DNA of 64,000 nt from Notoacmeibacter marinus (GTDB lineage Bacteria; Pseudomonadota; Alphaproteobacteria; Rhizobiales; Rhizobiaceae): the NCBI RefSeq assembly GCF_002238045.1, contig NZ_NBYO01000003.1, positions 62,001-126,000 of the forward strand. The letters run 5' to 3'. The notes under the pieces are model-generated. The model was not told the DNA's origin, made no database searches, and saw nothing but the letters and a program-made list of their open reading frames with translations. The translations under genes and the position numbers were made by a program. The first letter of the stretch is position 1, and each line of letters begins with the position of its first letter. This document shows, piece after piece, positions 37,384 to 44,831 of this stretch.

Positions 37384-38448
37384 CTACTCGCTCAAAGTCT
37401 CAAGAATGTCTCTCGCTATCGCAGCCGAGGCCACGCTCATTCCAGGCTCAACCAGCGAGACACTATCCACAGCCTCGCTCACCAGGATCTCGCGGATGGT
37501 TGTCTTCAACGTTTCAAGCGACCAACCTCCTGCGAGGGGACTGGATACATCAGGAACGATGGAAGGATCGAGGATATCGAGGTCAATCGATAGATGGGTG
37601 TAACGCTTCTCCCTTGCCGCTCTCGGAGCTGACGCATAGTCGGCGCAAGATACGACACCAAACCCTCGCTCCGAAACCTGCTTGATTGGTGCCGGGTTAT
37701 CCCGACATCCTATCAGGACAGCTTCGTCGATCGTACCGTTTTCGAGGAGCCTCAGCAGAAAGTTAGAATGAGCGACATTGTCGGTTCGAGCATGGTCCAT
37801 TGACCCGTAAAGATCATGATGCGCGTCAATGTGAATATATCTCATCTGCCGGCCGGTCAGCGTCGAACGGCGCACGGCTTCCAAAAGGGCCCATGCAACC
37901 CGGTGGTCACCGCCCAATACCCCCAACCGCTTCCCTGCATCGCATGCCAGGATGTGAGCTCGCCGCAGATATTCAAGGCACTTTTCGGTGGGATTTATGA
38001 ATGGAAAGATTCCAAGGAGCGGAACAATGGTTCCGTTCAACGCATCCAGCACGCTCGCCAGACCCGTTGCTGTCGAATGCCGCATGTTCGTCAAATGGCA
38101 GAGCGGAAGCCCGATCCAGATGGTGGTGATGGGCAACGGCCCGTCCAGCCAATTCAACAAAGGGAACGCGGCAGCATGAACGGGGAACTGCGCCTCGTAA
38201 AACGTTCTTGCTGCTCGCGGGAATGAATCTCGGCCAAGCCCGAAGGAAAGTATCCCCGCTCGGATCAACGCTTCGACATTCTCTGACGACACGCCCGCCT
38301 GCTGCAGGCCGTTGATCGACCACCATTCGCGCGACAGAAAGGCCAGCGGTCTCAGTGCATCAGGAAGTGGCTTGGATGAGGTTCCAACAAGCTTAAATTC
38401 TTCGGTCGTTAGCCTCTCCACACCTGCAGCCAATCGCACTTTAAACAC
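37384..38448 (-). CDS. Arginase-fold ureohydrolase, candidate peptide arginase
   Basis: The 354-residue protein has the complete arginase/agmatinase metal set: GGDH with H182, DAHHD with D208, H210 and D212, and SIDLDILDP with D289 and D291, plus E334 in SLVEPG. Such enzymes hydrolyse a guanidinium group to an amine and urea. Residues 1-75 precede the fold and look like a winged-helix or PqqD-like segment (KVRLAAGVERLTTEEF ... VEALIRAGIL), which in RiPP enzymes binds leader peptides. I chose GTG 38448: it is preceded by AAGGAG and lies 2 bases after the ABC transporter stop, while ATG 38565 would overlap that gene by 115 bases. Context points to conversion of Arg to ornithine in the precursor; free arginine or agmatine remains an alternative. 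Confidence 0.82.
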   Translation of the reverse strand: MFKVRLAAGVERLTTEEFKLVGTSSKPLPDALRPLAFLSREWWSINGLQQAGVSSENVEALIRAGILSFGLGRDSFPRAARTFYEAQFPVHAAAFPLLNWLDGPLPITTIWIGLPLCHLTNMRHSTATGLASVLDALNGTIVPLLGIFPFINPTEKCLEYLRRAHILACDAGKRLGVLGGDHRVAWALLEAVRRSTLTGRQMRYIHIDAHHDLYGSMDHARTDNVAHSNFLLRLLENGTIDEAVLIGCRDNPAPIKQVSERGFGVVSCADYASAPRAAREKRYTHLSIDLDILDPSIVPDVSSPLAGGWSLETLKTTIREILVSEAVDSVSLVEPGMSVASAAIARDILETLSE

Positions 38449-38450
38449 GG

Positions 38451-40238
38451 CTACGCTCCTTGTGAGGAGATGATTGACCGATACAGGCTGGATTTCGCTT
38501 CGAGGACCGAATGGCTTCCGCGCTCGGCGATCGCGCCATCTGACAAGAGAAGCACGTATGAACATCTCTCGAGAACATGTTTGTCGTGCGACGCGACCAC
38601 GACCGCCCCTTGTCGAGCCGCTGCCTTCAAAGAGTCGGCAACAGCCACGCTGTTGGTCAAGTCCAACGCACTGGTGGGTTCGTCGACCAGCAGGACGGAA
38701 GTCTGCCGGAAGAACGCTCTTGCCAGTGAAAGTCTTTGTGCTTCGCCGCCTGACAACCCCGACATTTCTATATCGAGGTGATCGTCAAGTCTTACAGTGA
38801 ATGCACCCGCAGATGCCGCCGCCGCGGCTTGCCGCAGGGCGTTACCGTTTTGATCATAGTGTTCGTTCAGGGTGATATTCTGTCTGAAATCCACCGGGAA
38901 TAGCGCGGCGGCTTGTGGCACATATGTGATTTTCTGCCGAAACTCGTCTTCGGAAAGCGTGCCGATCGCGGTCCCGAAATAGGATATCTCTCCGCCGTTC
39001 GGCTCGATTAATCTTCCCAAAGCGCGTAAAAGCGTTGATTTGCCGCTTCCGGATTCGCCCGCCAGACCAATCATCTCACCATAGGCCACACTAAAGGAAA
39101 GTCCATTGAGGATGTGCTTTGTGGCTGCCTCGCTCTCGCCCTCGTAATCCAGGCCCGATACTTCGATAACAGGCGTGTCTGGAGAACGCGCCTGCAAAGC
39201 CGACAGTCCCGAAGTTTGCGGATGATTATTGGGTCCTTGAGAGTGACGCAGGAACGACGACAGGCGCTCTATCGACACCATCCCTTTCATTATCGCCTTC
39301 GCCGATCCACTGATGTTTTCCAAGGGATTCATAATCATCGCGAAATACGCCAAAACCGCGAGGAACTGTCCTAACGTTATTTCCACATAGGCCGGACCCT
39401 GCTGGAGGAGCGACGGCAGGCACAAGATCCAAACCAGAAGAAGTCCAAAGATGTTGACCGTTGAAGTGATGAAAGCGAAGGTCGTTGATCTCAGGTGCGC
39501 TTTATTGGCAAGCTGCGTGACGTTCTGGCTTTTCCGATTGATTAGCTGGCTCGCCCACTGTTGGGCGCGGAAGGACACGATGGTTTCATATCCGCTCAGA
39601 GCAGAATTGATGAATCCGATCATCCTGTCGAATTTGGGCGATGCCGCAGCAAAGTAGGTCCTAACCCGGCGCCCGTTCATATAAAACGCGATCGAAAACA
39701 CGGCGGATATCGCGATGATGATAATGCCCAATGTGCCGCTGATCGAAAAGACGACGATACAGAGGGTCGAGATCATGATCGATGATGCAACAATATCAAC
39801 CAGGGCGAATCCGAACAGATCCCACAGAGATTCTATGTCCCTGCTAAACAACGACAGCATTTTACCACGATCTTCCTTGAGGACTGCCGAATGATGGCCG
39901 TCTCTGTGAAAAATCCTGTCGGTTAAAATCGTTCGCAAATAATGAGAAATAATCTCGCTACGAGAGGCGGCGACGTAGTTTGAGACCTCTTTCAGTCCTG
40001 AAGAGGTGAGCTGAATTAACAGATATACTATGACCAGCAGAAGTACATTCGCTTGCGATCCATCGGATTGGTAGGCCAAAACGTCGATGATTTTTCCGAA
40101 AAGCAGCGGTGCGAGCGCAGAAAGGACCGTCGACGCGATCACGAGCGACAGTGTTACCGAATAGGGCACCCAAAACTCGCGACCTATAAGGGCAAGCAGG
40201 CGAAGCTTCCAAACGCGCTCGACGTTGTTATGCTTCAT
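38451..40238 (-). CDS. ABC exporter, fused membrane and ATPase domains, no peptidase domain
   Basis: The 595-residue protein is a half transporter. Six hydrophobic segments lie between residues 20 and 310 (for example 25-50, 63-82, 140-163, 165-188, 258-278 and 285-305). The ATPase has Walker A GESGSGKS (394-401), Q loop YVPQ, signature LSGGEAQ (495-501), Walker B VLLVDE (515-520), D-loop SALD and H551. It starts immediately after the oxygenase stop (TGAATG) and is 2 bases from the arginase start. No C39 peptidase domain precedes the membrane part, so leader removal must come from elsewhere. It most likely exports the modified peptide. Confidence 0.88.
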   Translation of the reverse strand: MKHNNVERVWKLRLLALIGREFWVPYSVTLSLVIASTVLSALAPLLFGKIIDVLAYQSDGSQANVLLLVIVYLLIQLTSSGLKEVSNYVAASRSEIISHYLRTILTDRIFHRDGHHSAVLKEDRGKMLSLFSRDIESLWDLFGFALVDIVASSIMISTLCIVVFSISGTLGIIIIAISAVFSIAFYMNGRRVRTYFAAASPKFDRMIGFINSALSGYETIVSFRAQQWASQLINRKSQNVTQLANKAHLRSTTFAFITSTVNIFGLLLVWILCLPSLLQQGPAYVEITLGQFLAVLAYFAMIMNPLENISGSAKAIMKGMVSIERLSSFLRHSQGPNNHPQTSGLSALQARSPDTPVIEVSGLDYEGESEAATKHILNGLSFSVAYGEMIGLAGESGSGKSTLLRALGRLIEPNGGEISYFGTAIGTLSEDEFRQKITYVPQAAALFPVDFRQNITLNEHYDQNGNALRQAAAAASAGAFTVRLDDHLDIEMSGLSGGEAQRLSLARAFFRQTSVLLVDEPTSALDLTNSVAVADSLKAAARQGAVVVASHDKHVLERCSYVLLLSDGAIAERGSHSVLEAKSSLYRSIISSQGA

Positions 40239-40916
40239 TCAGATTAGCCAGCCTGAAAATGCGAGGCGGGTGTAGGCAGGCGTCCCATTTACGTTCGCAC
40301 GGGGAATTCCATGGTTTGTTTCAGGTGAGGGGACAAACAGCACCGCCCGATTTGGCGTGGCTGGGATGATAGACTTCCTGCCAAGATAATCGAAAACCAG
40401 ACCGGCTTGCTTCGTCTGCTTCCCTGCGTCACCGAAGTAGAGCAGCAGCGTGATTTGGTAGCGTGGCCCGCTGGGATCGTGATCCGTATGCGAGTCCAGA
40501 AAAGAAGGCGGTGTATATGCGGTTAGAGAAAAATTGGTTCGGTCCCATTTGCCGATCAGTTCTTTGATTACCGGATTCCATTCCTCGATCACGGCCGTCG
40601 AGATTCTCGCGATCAGTCCCGCGTCGTCATTCTCTTGGTGAAGCGAGTGGTACAAATAGCTGAAGCCAGAGTTGGCGCCGTTCGCTTGTTCGTCTAATAG
40701 GGAGCGAATTTTCAGGGTTTTGGAGGGCGGTTGGAGCGGTAAAACTTTCGCCTCCGCGGGCCCCTTGACCCTCGTGCGCCAGCCGTTTCCACCTTCCCAT
40801 GACTGCAAAACCCGATCATTGAGCGCGCGGAAGGTGTCATCTGGAAGGAAATCATCGCGCGAAATAAAGCCGTTTGTCTCGAGCGCGGTTCGAACGCTCA
40901 CTGCGTCACGCAACAT
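40239..40916 (-). CDS. 2OG-Fe(II) oxygenase, prolyl-4-hydroxylase type
   Basis: The 225-residue protein has the double-stranded beta-helix pattern of the P4H-like group: SFLDSHTDHDPSGPRYQITLLLYFG with iron ligands H143 and D145, the distal H202 in ETNHGIPR, and R217 (YTRLAF) in the position of the 2-oxoglutarate carboxylate ligand. It should hydroxylate an amino acid side chain using 2-oxoglutarate and oxygen. Its start overlaps the upstream cupin gene by 11 bases. In this operon the plausible substrates are Pro, Asp, Arg or Orn residues of the precursor tail; which one is not decided by the sequence. Confidence 0.82.
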   Translation of the reverse strand: MLRDAVSVRTALETNGFISRDDFLPDDTFRALNDRVLQSWEGGNGWRTRVKGPAEAKVLPLQPPSKTLKIRSLLDEQANGANSGFSYLYHSLHQENDDAGLIARISTAVIEEWNPVIKELIGKWDRTNFSLTAYTPPSFLDSHTDHDPSGPRYQITLLLYFGDAGKQTKQAGLVFDYLGRKSIIPATPNRAVLFVPSPETNHGIPRANVNGTPAYTRLAFSGWLI

Positions 40917-41652
40917 CAGCCTTGCCCCTCTGCTCGATCAAAAGAACGGCTTCCAGTATGTGTGCATAGCGCGGAGCCCTCGACTTCATCGACTGCAGCA
41001 CAAAATCTACCGAACGGCGCAGGATGAGATTCTTCGAAAAGCATATGGACGCGTCCTTATAACGGACGCTGTGCCACCAGTTCTCAGGAATCCACACCAG
41101 TTCGCCGGGACGTTGTTCGAAGGTCCACGATGGCTGGACACTCTCGATCACGGAGAGCTCGGGCCCCCAAAACGACCATTCCTTGCGACCGACAAACAGG
41201 AGGTTCCAGCTCGCGGTACCGAACATATCCTGGTGGGCTTTTACGGGTACGGACTTCTGTCCGATGATCGCCCACGCGAAACGGGGAATTGGGGTAAATT
41301 CATAAAGATCGAAAATGCATGACCGATCAGCATGCCCGTCAATGAGATGTCTCGTTACGTCATCGATGACGCTTTGGAGGGGCGCGGAGTGGCTGTCGTC
41401 TTTGCGGATTGGCCAATGAACAACGTTGCCGTTCAGCGCCTCTTCAGTTGGAGCGGCCGACTGGTTTTGCCACCATTTGGCCAACTCGTTGAGTCGCGAT
41501 CGTCTAACGGAGCCGCCTCTACCGTCAGTGACCTCGATATCGGCATCGCCGAACTCACTAAAGAAGTCCGATGCACTGCGGTAAGGCAGCATATCGCAAA
41601 TCGGCAGGCTGAGGCATGCAGGCCTCGTGTCGTCAAAATCTACTTTAGCCAT
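40906..41652 (-). CDS. Cupin_8/JmjC-type 2OG-Fe(II) oxygenase
   Basis: The 248-residue protein resembles FIH-type cupin_8 hydroxylases. H140-Q-D142 in VKAHQDMFGTASWNLLFVG supplies two iron ligands and the third is H194 in GELVWIPENWWHSV. The Lys/Trp-rich strand after the first motif (GRKEWSFWGP) is typical of the family. FIH-like enzymes hydroxylate Asn, Asp, His or Lys in proteins. It begins 1 base after the upstream JmjC gene stop and overlaps the next oxygenase by 11 bases, so it is translationally coupled on both sides. Confidence 0.85.
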   Translation of the reverse strand: MAKVDFDDTRPACLSLPICDMLPYRSASDFFSEFGDADIEVTDGRGGSVRRSRLNELAKWWQNQSAAPTEEALNGNVVHWPIRKDDSHSAPLQSVIDDVTRHLIDGHADRSCIFDLYEFTPIPRFAWAIIGQKSVPVKAHQDMFGTASWNLLFVGRKEWSFWGPELSVIESVQPSWTFEQRPGELVWIPENWWHSVRYKDASICFSKNLILRRSVDFVLQSMKSRAPRYAHILEAVLLIEQRGKADVA

Positions 41653-41653
41653 A

Positions 41654-42859
41654 TTACTCAGCCGCGTATGAACGCGCCGCTCCCTTAGTTGCGATCAGCC
41701 AGCCAAGCAGGGCCGTGCCCCGGTCCCCTCGTTCGCGGGCATCCTGAAAATGCCGCATGCTGAATTCAAACCTGCCCGTCTGAACGGCATCCTTGAATAT
41801 CTTGATATGAGCGGGATCGTGTAACGACGCGTAGTGGCCTCTCGAATACACGTTCAGGCTGCCGTTATGGTCAATCAGTTGCAGGTTCGATGCATCCTCT
41901 ATCTCGAACCAGGCCGCTTCGGATGGAAGAGGAGAAGCGTCAATCGGCGAAACTTCAATAAAATAGTTGTTGCTGCGATTGCGAGCGCGTGCGTGTTCAA
42001 GCAGATTTGCGAAACCGATCTCCTCAGCCTTCGCCCACACGTTGGCGAAGGCATCCGGATCGGGCCTGCTGCTAAAATCCTTGTAATAGTCGTCGGCTGA
42101 TTCCTTCACATTGGCAAAGAGATCCAGGGCCGCCAGGGTAGCTGCCATTTGATGTTTGTGGTTCTGTCGTGTCAAAGCCAATGAGACCACAACGCTGACA
42201 CCGTGCGGGCTGCGCCCCACGTGGTAGTAATCTGCAGGGAGGAAGAAGCATCCGCCGACCGGCATCGGGTGAGTTTGGGATCCGCTTGTCGAGACCGATT
42301 TTAAAGGCCGCGCCAGATCCCCGTTATAAGACGCCAGATAGTCCTCGCGTGGCCACAGAATCATCTCTTTTGCGCTTGGGCCGAGGTTGAAATGGAATAC
42401 CCGATCCGTCGCATCATCGATATGCACGCCGAACGCAGTCTCGTCGTATTTACCGATGATCAGATGGTGCTCGATCGAAATTCCTTCTGGTTCAAACCGT
42501 CGAGCGAAATCGCCGATGAAACGCCTCGACGCCTCGCTGAGTTCATGCGACAGGAGGGCGGCAAAGTTAACGAAGATCAAAAACGGTTCCCCCTCGGTCA
42601 GTTCCTCCCATGCGACGCTGGCCAAAGTGGGAAAGCGGCTGACCTCGATGATGAATTCCTTTGCCTCAAAGGGCCCTAGCTGACGTCCATTCCGATAAAT
42701 GCGGCATTTTTTGCTAATCTTCGAATCTGGTTCGTTGGCTAGCCTATCAAGGCATTCCTTCACCATCGCCTCAGTGTAGGGGTGGGTTACGATGCTCTCG
42801 CCATATGGTCGGCGAAACCGTTTGGTGGCATCGTAGAACTCGCTAAACAGCGCTGTCAT
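41654..42859 (-). CDS. JmjC/cupin oxygenase, second of a paralogous pair (YcfD-like layout)
   Basis: The 401-residue protein has a jelly-roll core with H146-I-D148 in FGVHIDDATDRVFHFNLGP and H213 in LPADYYHVGRSP. A C-terminal region of about 110 residues (from ~290) ends in a compact alpha/beta segment (QLIDHNGSLNVYSRGHYASL, ..MRHFQDARERGD) similar in layout to the winged-helix tail of YcfD/RoxA, the ribosomal oxygenase that hydroxylates an arginine of L16. It shares the FGVHIDDA, FNLGP and YHVG blocks with its upstream neighbour, so the two are paralogs. Start and stop of the pair overlap by ATGA. No clear 2-oxoglutarate-binding Arg/Lys could be assigned by eye. Confidence 0.78.
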   Translation of the reverse strand: MTALFSEFYDATKRFRRPYGESIVTHPYTEAMVKECLDRLANEPDSKISKKCRIYRNGRQLGPFEAKEFIIEVSRFPTLASVAWEELTEGEPFLIFVNFAALLSHELSEASRRFIGDFARRFEPEGISIEHHLIIGKYDETAFGVHIDDATDRVFHFNLGPSAKEMILWPREDYLASYNGDLARPLKSVSTSGSQTHPMPVGGCFFLPADYYHVGRSPHGVSVVVSLALTRQNHKHQMAATLAALDLFANVKESADDYYKDFSSRPDPDAFANVWAKAEEIGFANLLEHARARNRSNNYFIEVSPIDASPLPSEAAWFEIEDASNLQLIDHNGSLNVYSRGHYASLHDPAHIKIFKDAVQTGRFEFSMRHFQDARERGDRGTALLGWLIATKGAARSYAAE

Positions 42860-44013
42860 TGGGATACCTCGAAAGTGCCTGTCTCAATGAAAAACTTCAG
42901 TAGGAGGAGTTTTGCCTTGACTGCTTCGCCCCCCCCAGGCAGAGCGGAAAGGAAACCTTTGACGTCGAATGTGTCGGCACGCAGAAGGGTTTCAAAGGTC
43001 GAGGGATCCAAGGCCCATTCGTAAACATGATGATAGCCGCGAGAGTAGACAATCGAGGTCTGTCTCAGTGCGGCAACCTCTATGCCGGCCAGTTTCGATC
43101 GTCGTAGGAGCGTCCCCTCGGAGATACCGGACATGTCAGCCGATCTTTTCGCGCGCGCGAACCGGAGAAAGTGATTAGACGAACTCCGCAGACCGTTAAG
43201 GCGGGAAAGATCCTCGAAAGTGACTACCCTCAGCTCGGCTTTCTTGGGTTCCGGCATCGCATCGAAAAAAGAGCCGAGGCTTTGCGCTTCCCTTGCCGCG
43301 GCTTTTCCGTCACTGACAATATCCACCACAATGGCGGCGGTGGTCGACAGCGTGCTGTTTAGACCCACGTGATATCGTTCCGAGGGCAGAACGAACGCCT
43401 CACCAGTCTTGAAGAAGAATCGTTCCGGAGCCGCTTTGATGGACGCTGGGTCTAGGATGTTACGGACTTTGCCAAACTGTTCGAGGATGTCCTGATTGCG
43501 CCAAATAGCCATACCCTTGTCGCCCGGCCCCAGATTGAAGAGGATTGTGCGGTGGCTTGCGTCGTCAATGTGCACTCCGAACGGCGTAGACCCATAGGCT
43601 CCAATAAAGAGCGTCACATCAAAAGTTATCTGCTGGCTGACATAGATCGACGCGATCTGGTGGGCGTGCTCGCTGCTTGCTTCCTGGAGGCGGTCGGACC
43701 ACTGGAGCGAGCCGTTGACAATGAGACCGGCGTTTTCACCAAGTTCGGGTGTCTCGCCGCCGAAGGCGTCGGAAATCGATCTCTCGATCCTGTTCGGTGT
43801 CACGTCGTAACGCAGGAATTTTTCCGCGAGGCTGTAATCTTCCCGGCCGCCAACGTAGCCCCGGAAGTAATTGAGCTTCGATGGACCGTTGTCGCTCTTT
43901 GCTCCATGCAAAGCATCTGCAATATGATCAAAGGAGAGCGGAAACGTTTTGAGGCTTCGAACCAAGCGGGGTCCGATGAACTCGTGAGAATCTTGATATA
44001 ATTCCCTCCACAT
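42856..44013 (-). CDS. JmjC/cupin oxygenase, first of a paralogous pair (YcfD-like layout)
   Basis: The 385-residue protein has H148-I-D150 in FGVHIDDASHRTILFNLGP and H215 in VLPSERYHVGLNS as the predicted iron triad. The N-terminal 120 residues hold an alpha-helical lead (FHIADALHGAKS region), and the C-terminal 120 residues (from TLLRRSKLAGIEVAALR to FFIETGTFEVS) resemble a winged-helix tail. Ribosome site AAGGAG lies 8 bases before ATG 44013. It is the first enzyme gene after the precursor, 17 bases away. Two diverged copies of the same oxygenase suggest that they act on different residues of one substrate or in a heteromer; both are inference. Confidence 0.78.
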   Translation of the reverse strand: MWRELYQDSHEFIGPRLVRSLKTFPLSFDHIADALHGAKSDNGPSKLNYFRGYVGGREDYSLAEKFLRYDVTPNRIERSISDAFGGETPELGENAGLIVNGSLQWSDRLQEASSEHAHQIASIYVSQQITFDVTLFIGAYGSTPFGVHIDDASHRTILFNLGPGDKGMAIWRNQDILEQFGKVRNILDPASIKAAPERFFFKTGEAFVLPSERYHVGLNSTLSTTAAIVVDIVSDGKAAAREAQSLGSFFDAMPEPKKAELRVVTFEDLSRLNGLRSSSNHFLRFARAKRSADMSGISEGTLLRRSKLAGIEVAALRQTSIVYSRGYHHVYEWALDPSTFETLLRADTFDVKGFLSALPGGGEAVKAKLLLLKFFIETGTFEVSQ

Positions 44014-44030
44014 TCCCGCTCTCCTTCTAC

Positions 44031-44198
44031 TCAGGTCCGGGGACCGATGTCGCGACGCGGGCCGGCATCAAAGCCAGTGTAGTCTTCCGTATCGCCGGAG
44101 ATTTCTTTCAAGGCGTCTTGAAACGCCTTGTCGTCTTGCGGCGATGGCTTCTTGTTTTCAGTTTGTGTGGGACGCTCTTTCAACTGGGTATCGGACAT
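44031..44198 (-). CDS. Candidate RiPP precursor peptide, 55 residues
   Basis: The peptide is encoded first in the operon. I chose ATG 44198 because AAGGAA lies 7 bases upstream; the open frame to 44231 has no ribosome site. Residues 1-23 are hydrophilic and charged. Residues 24-34 (DKAFQDALKEI) are an amphipathic helix, a possible recognition segment. The tail from 35 to 55 (GDTEDYTGFDAGPRRDIGPR then T) is rich in Asp, Gly, Pro and Arg with three arginines (R48, R49, R54) and a repeated GPR. It has no Cys and no membrane segment. The tail supplies Arg for the arginase and hydroxylases, and Orn for the GNAT. There is no known homolog that I recognise. Confidence 0.72.
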   Translation of the reverse strand: MSDTQLKERPTQTENKKPSPQDDKAFQDALKEISGDTEDYTGFDAGPRRDIGPRT

Positions 44199-44270
44199 TC
44201 TGTCATTCCTTTTCAAGTTAGCAGCGGACATCCAAATTATTGGACGTCCTGGACACGCACTTTGCGTAAA

Positions 44271-44288
44271 CTCAAGCGTGTGCTTGAG
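44271..44288. promoter_or_regulatory. Inverted repeat upstream of the precursor gene, possible operator
   Basis: CTCAAGC at 44271-44277 and GCTTGAG at 44282-44288 form a perfect 7-base inverted repeat around GTGT. It lies about 70 bases before the precursor start and about 20 bases downstream of the predicted -10, so it could be a repressor site or an RNA hairpin in the leader. No cognate regulator is encoded in the operon. Confidence 0.45.
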
Positions 44289-44307
44289 AACAACACCGTG
44301 ATGTAAT

Positions 44308-44313
44308 ATTATA
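44308..44313 (-). promoter_or_regulatory. Candidate -10 element of the RiPP-like operon
   Basis: The reverse strand reads TATAAT, a perfect -10 hexamer, in an AT-rich stretch 110 bases upstream of the precursor gene. No consensus -35 element is present 16-18 bases further upstream (CAGAGC at the 17-base spacing), so the promoter may depend on an activator. Confidence 0.5.
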
Positions 44314-44445
44314 ACATAATTATGCCGAAAGCTCTGCTAGATTGCGACGCGGGCGTGTACAAGACCTAACAGACTGTTATTCCTCGAAAAAAATTTTTGA
44401 CACCCGCATCGGAGCAATTGGCTTGCGGGCCCCTGCGGTCAGGAC

Positions 44446-44560
44446 CGTCGAAAGCGAGGCCGCAATCGCAGCCAGGAAAACCTGTCAATCCGGGTATCAG
44501 GGCTCAACCTGATCGTCACTGGAACACGATCTACACCGGTCGCGTCGTCGATGCCCTGCG
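44446..44560 (+). pseudogene. Decayed Tn3-family transposase fragment
   Basis: In the frame starting at 44446 the plus strand gives RRKRGRNRSQENLSIRV followed by SGLNLIV. After a 2-base jump the frame starting at 44520 gives WNTIYTGRVVDALR. Together they match the C-terminal part of Tn3-family TnpA, which reads like RxFENQxxRASGLNLV..AIVLWNTVYLxRAVxALR. About six residues between the two parts are missing, and the rest has diverged beyond recognition. It is a dead remnant and no terminal repeats were seen. Confidence 0.7.
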
Positions 44561-44831
44561 CAGTGCCGTCGGCCGCATCTGCGCTGCAATCATCCTCTTT
44601 CGTCTCACGCGATGGCGGACGTCCGACCCCAGTCGCTCCGTTGCCGAAAAAGTTCCGAGTGCCGCTCCGAGAATGCGAGAATCGAGCTGAATTTGGAATT
44701 TAGAGGGCTATGGCGTAGACATAGTACTCATTTTCATCGTTCGTAGCCCGCCACACCGACAGCCGGCTGTATCGGTCAACCGCCGATGCCGACGAGACCA
44801 ACAGACCCAGCCGGCCGATGAATCGGTCTGT
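44561..44831. other. Intergenic stretch between transposase scar and putA
   Basis: These 271 bases, with the 44199-44445 stretch on the other side of the scar, hold no further gene I can support. A 97-codon plus-strand frame at 44397-44690 covers the scar and is not a real gene. No terminator with a T-run was seen downstream of putA. Confidence 0.5.

Noticed and set aside
38449-38565. Longer arginase start at ATG 38565
   Set aside because: It would overlap the ABC transporter by 115 bases, has no ribosome site, and adds a basic stretch unlike the family; GTG 38448 has AAGGAG and a 2-base gap.
44397-44690. Plus-strand 97-codon open frame
   Set aside because: It spans the decayed transposase piece and shows no coding features outside it.
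36527-44831. Second copy of the tRNA-Ser 3' end as right attachment site
   Set aside because: Searched by eye for TTCGAATCCC and CCATCCGCCA; no convincing copy seen.
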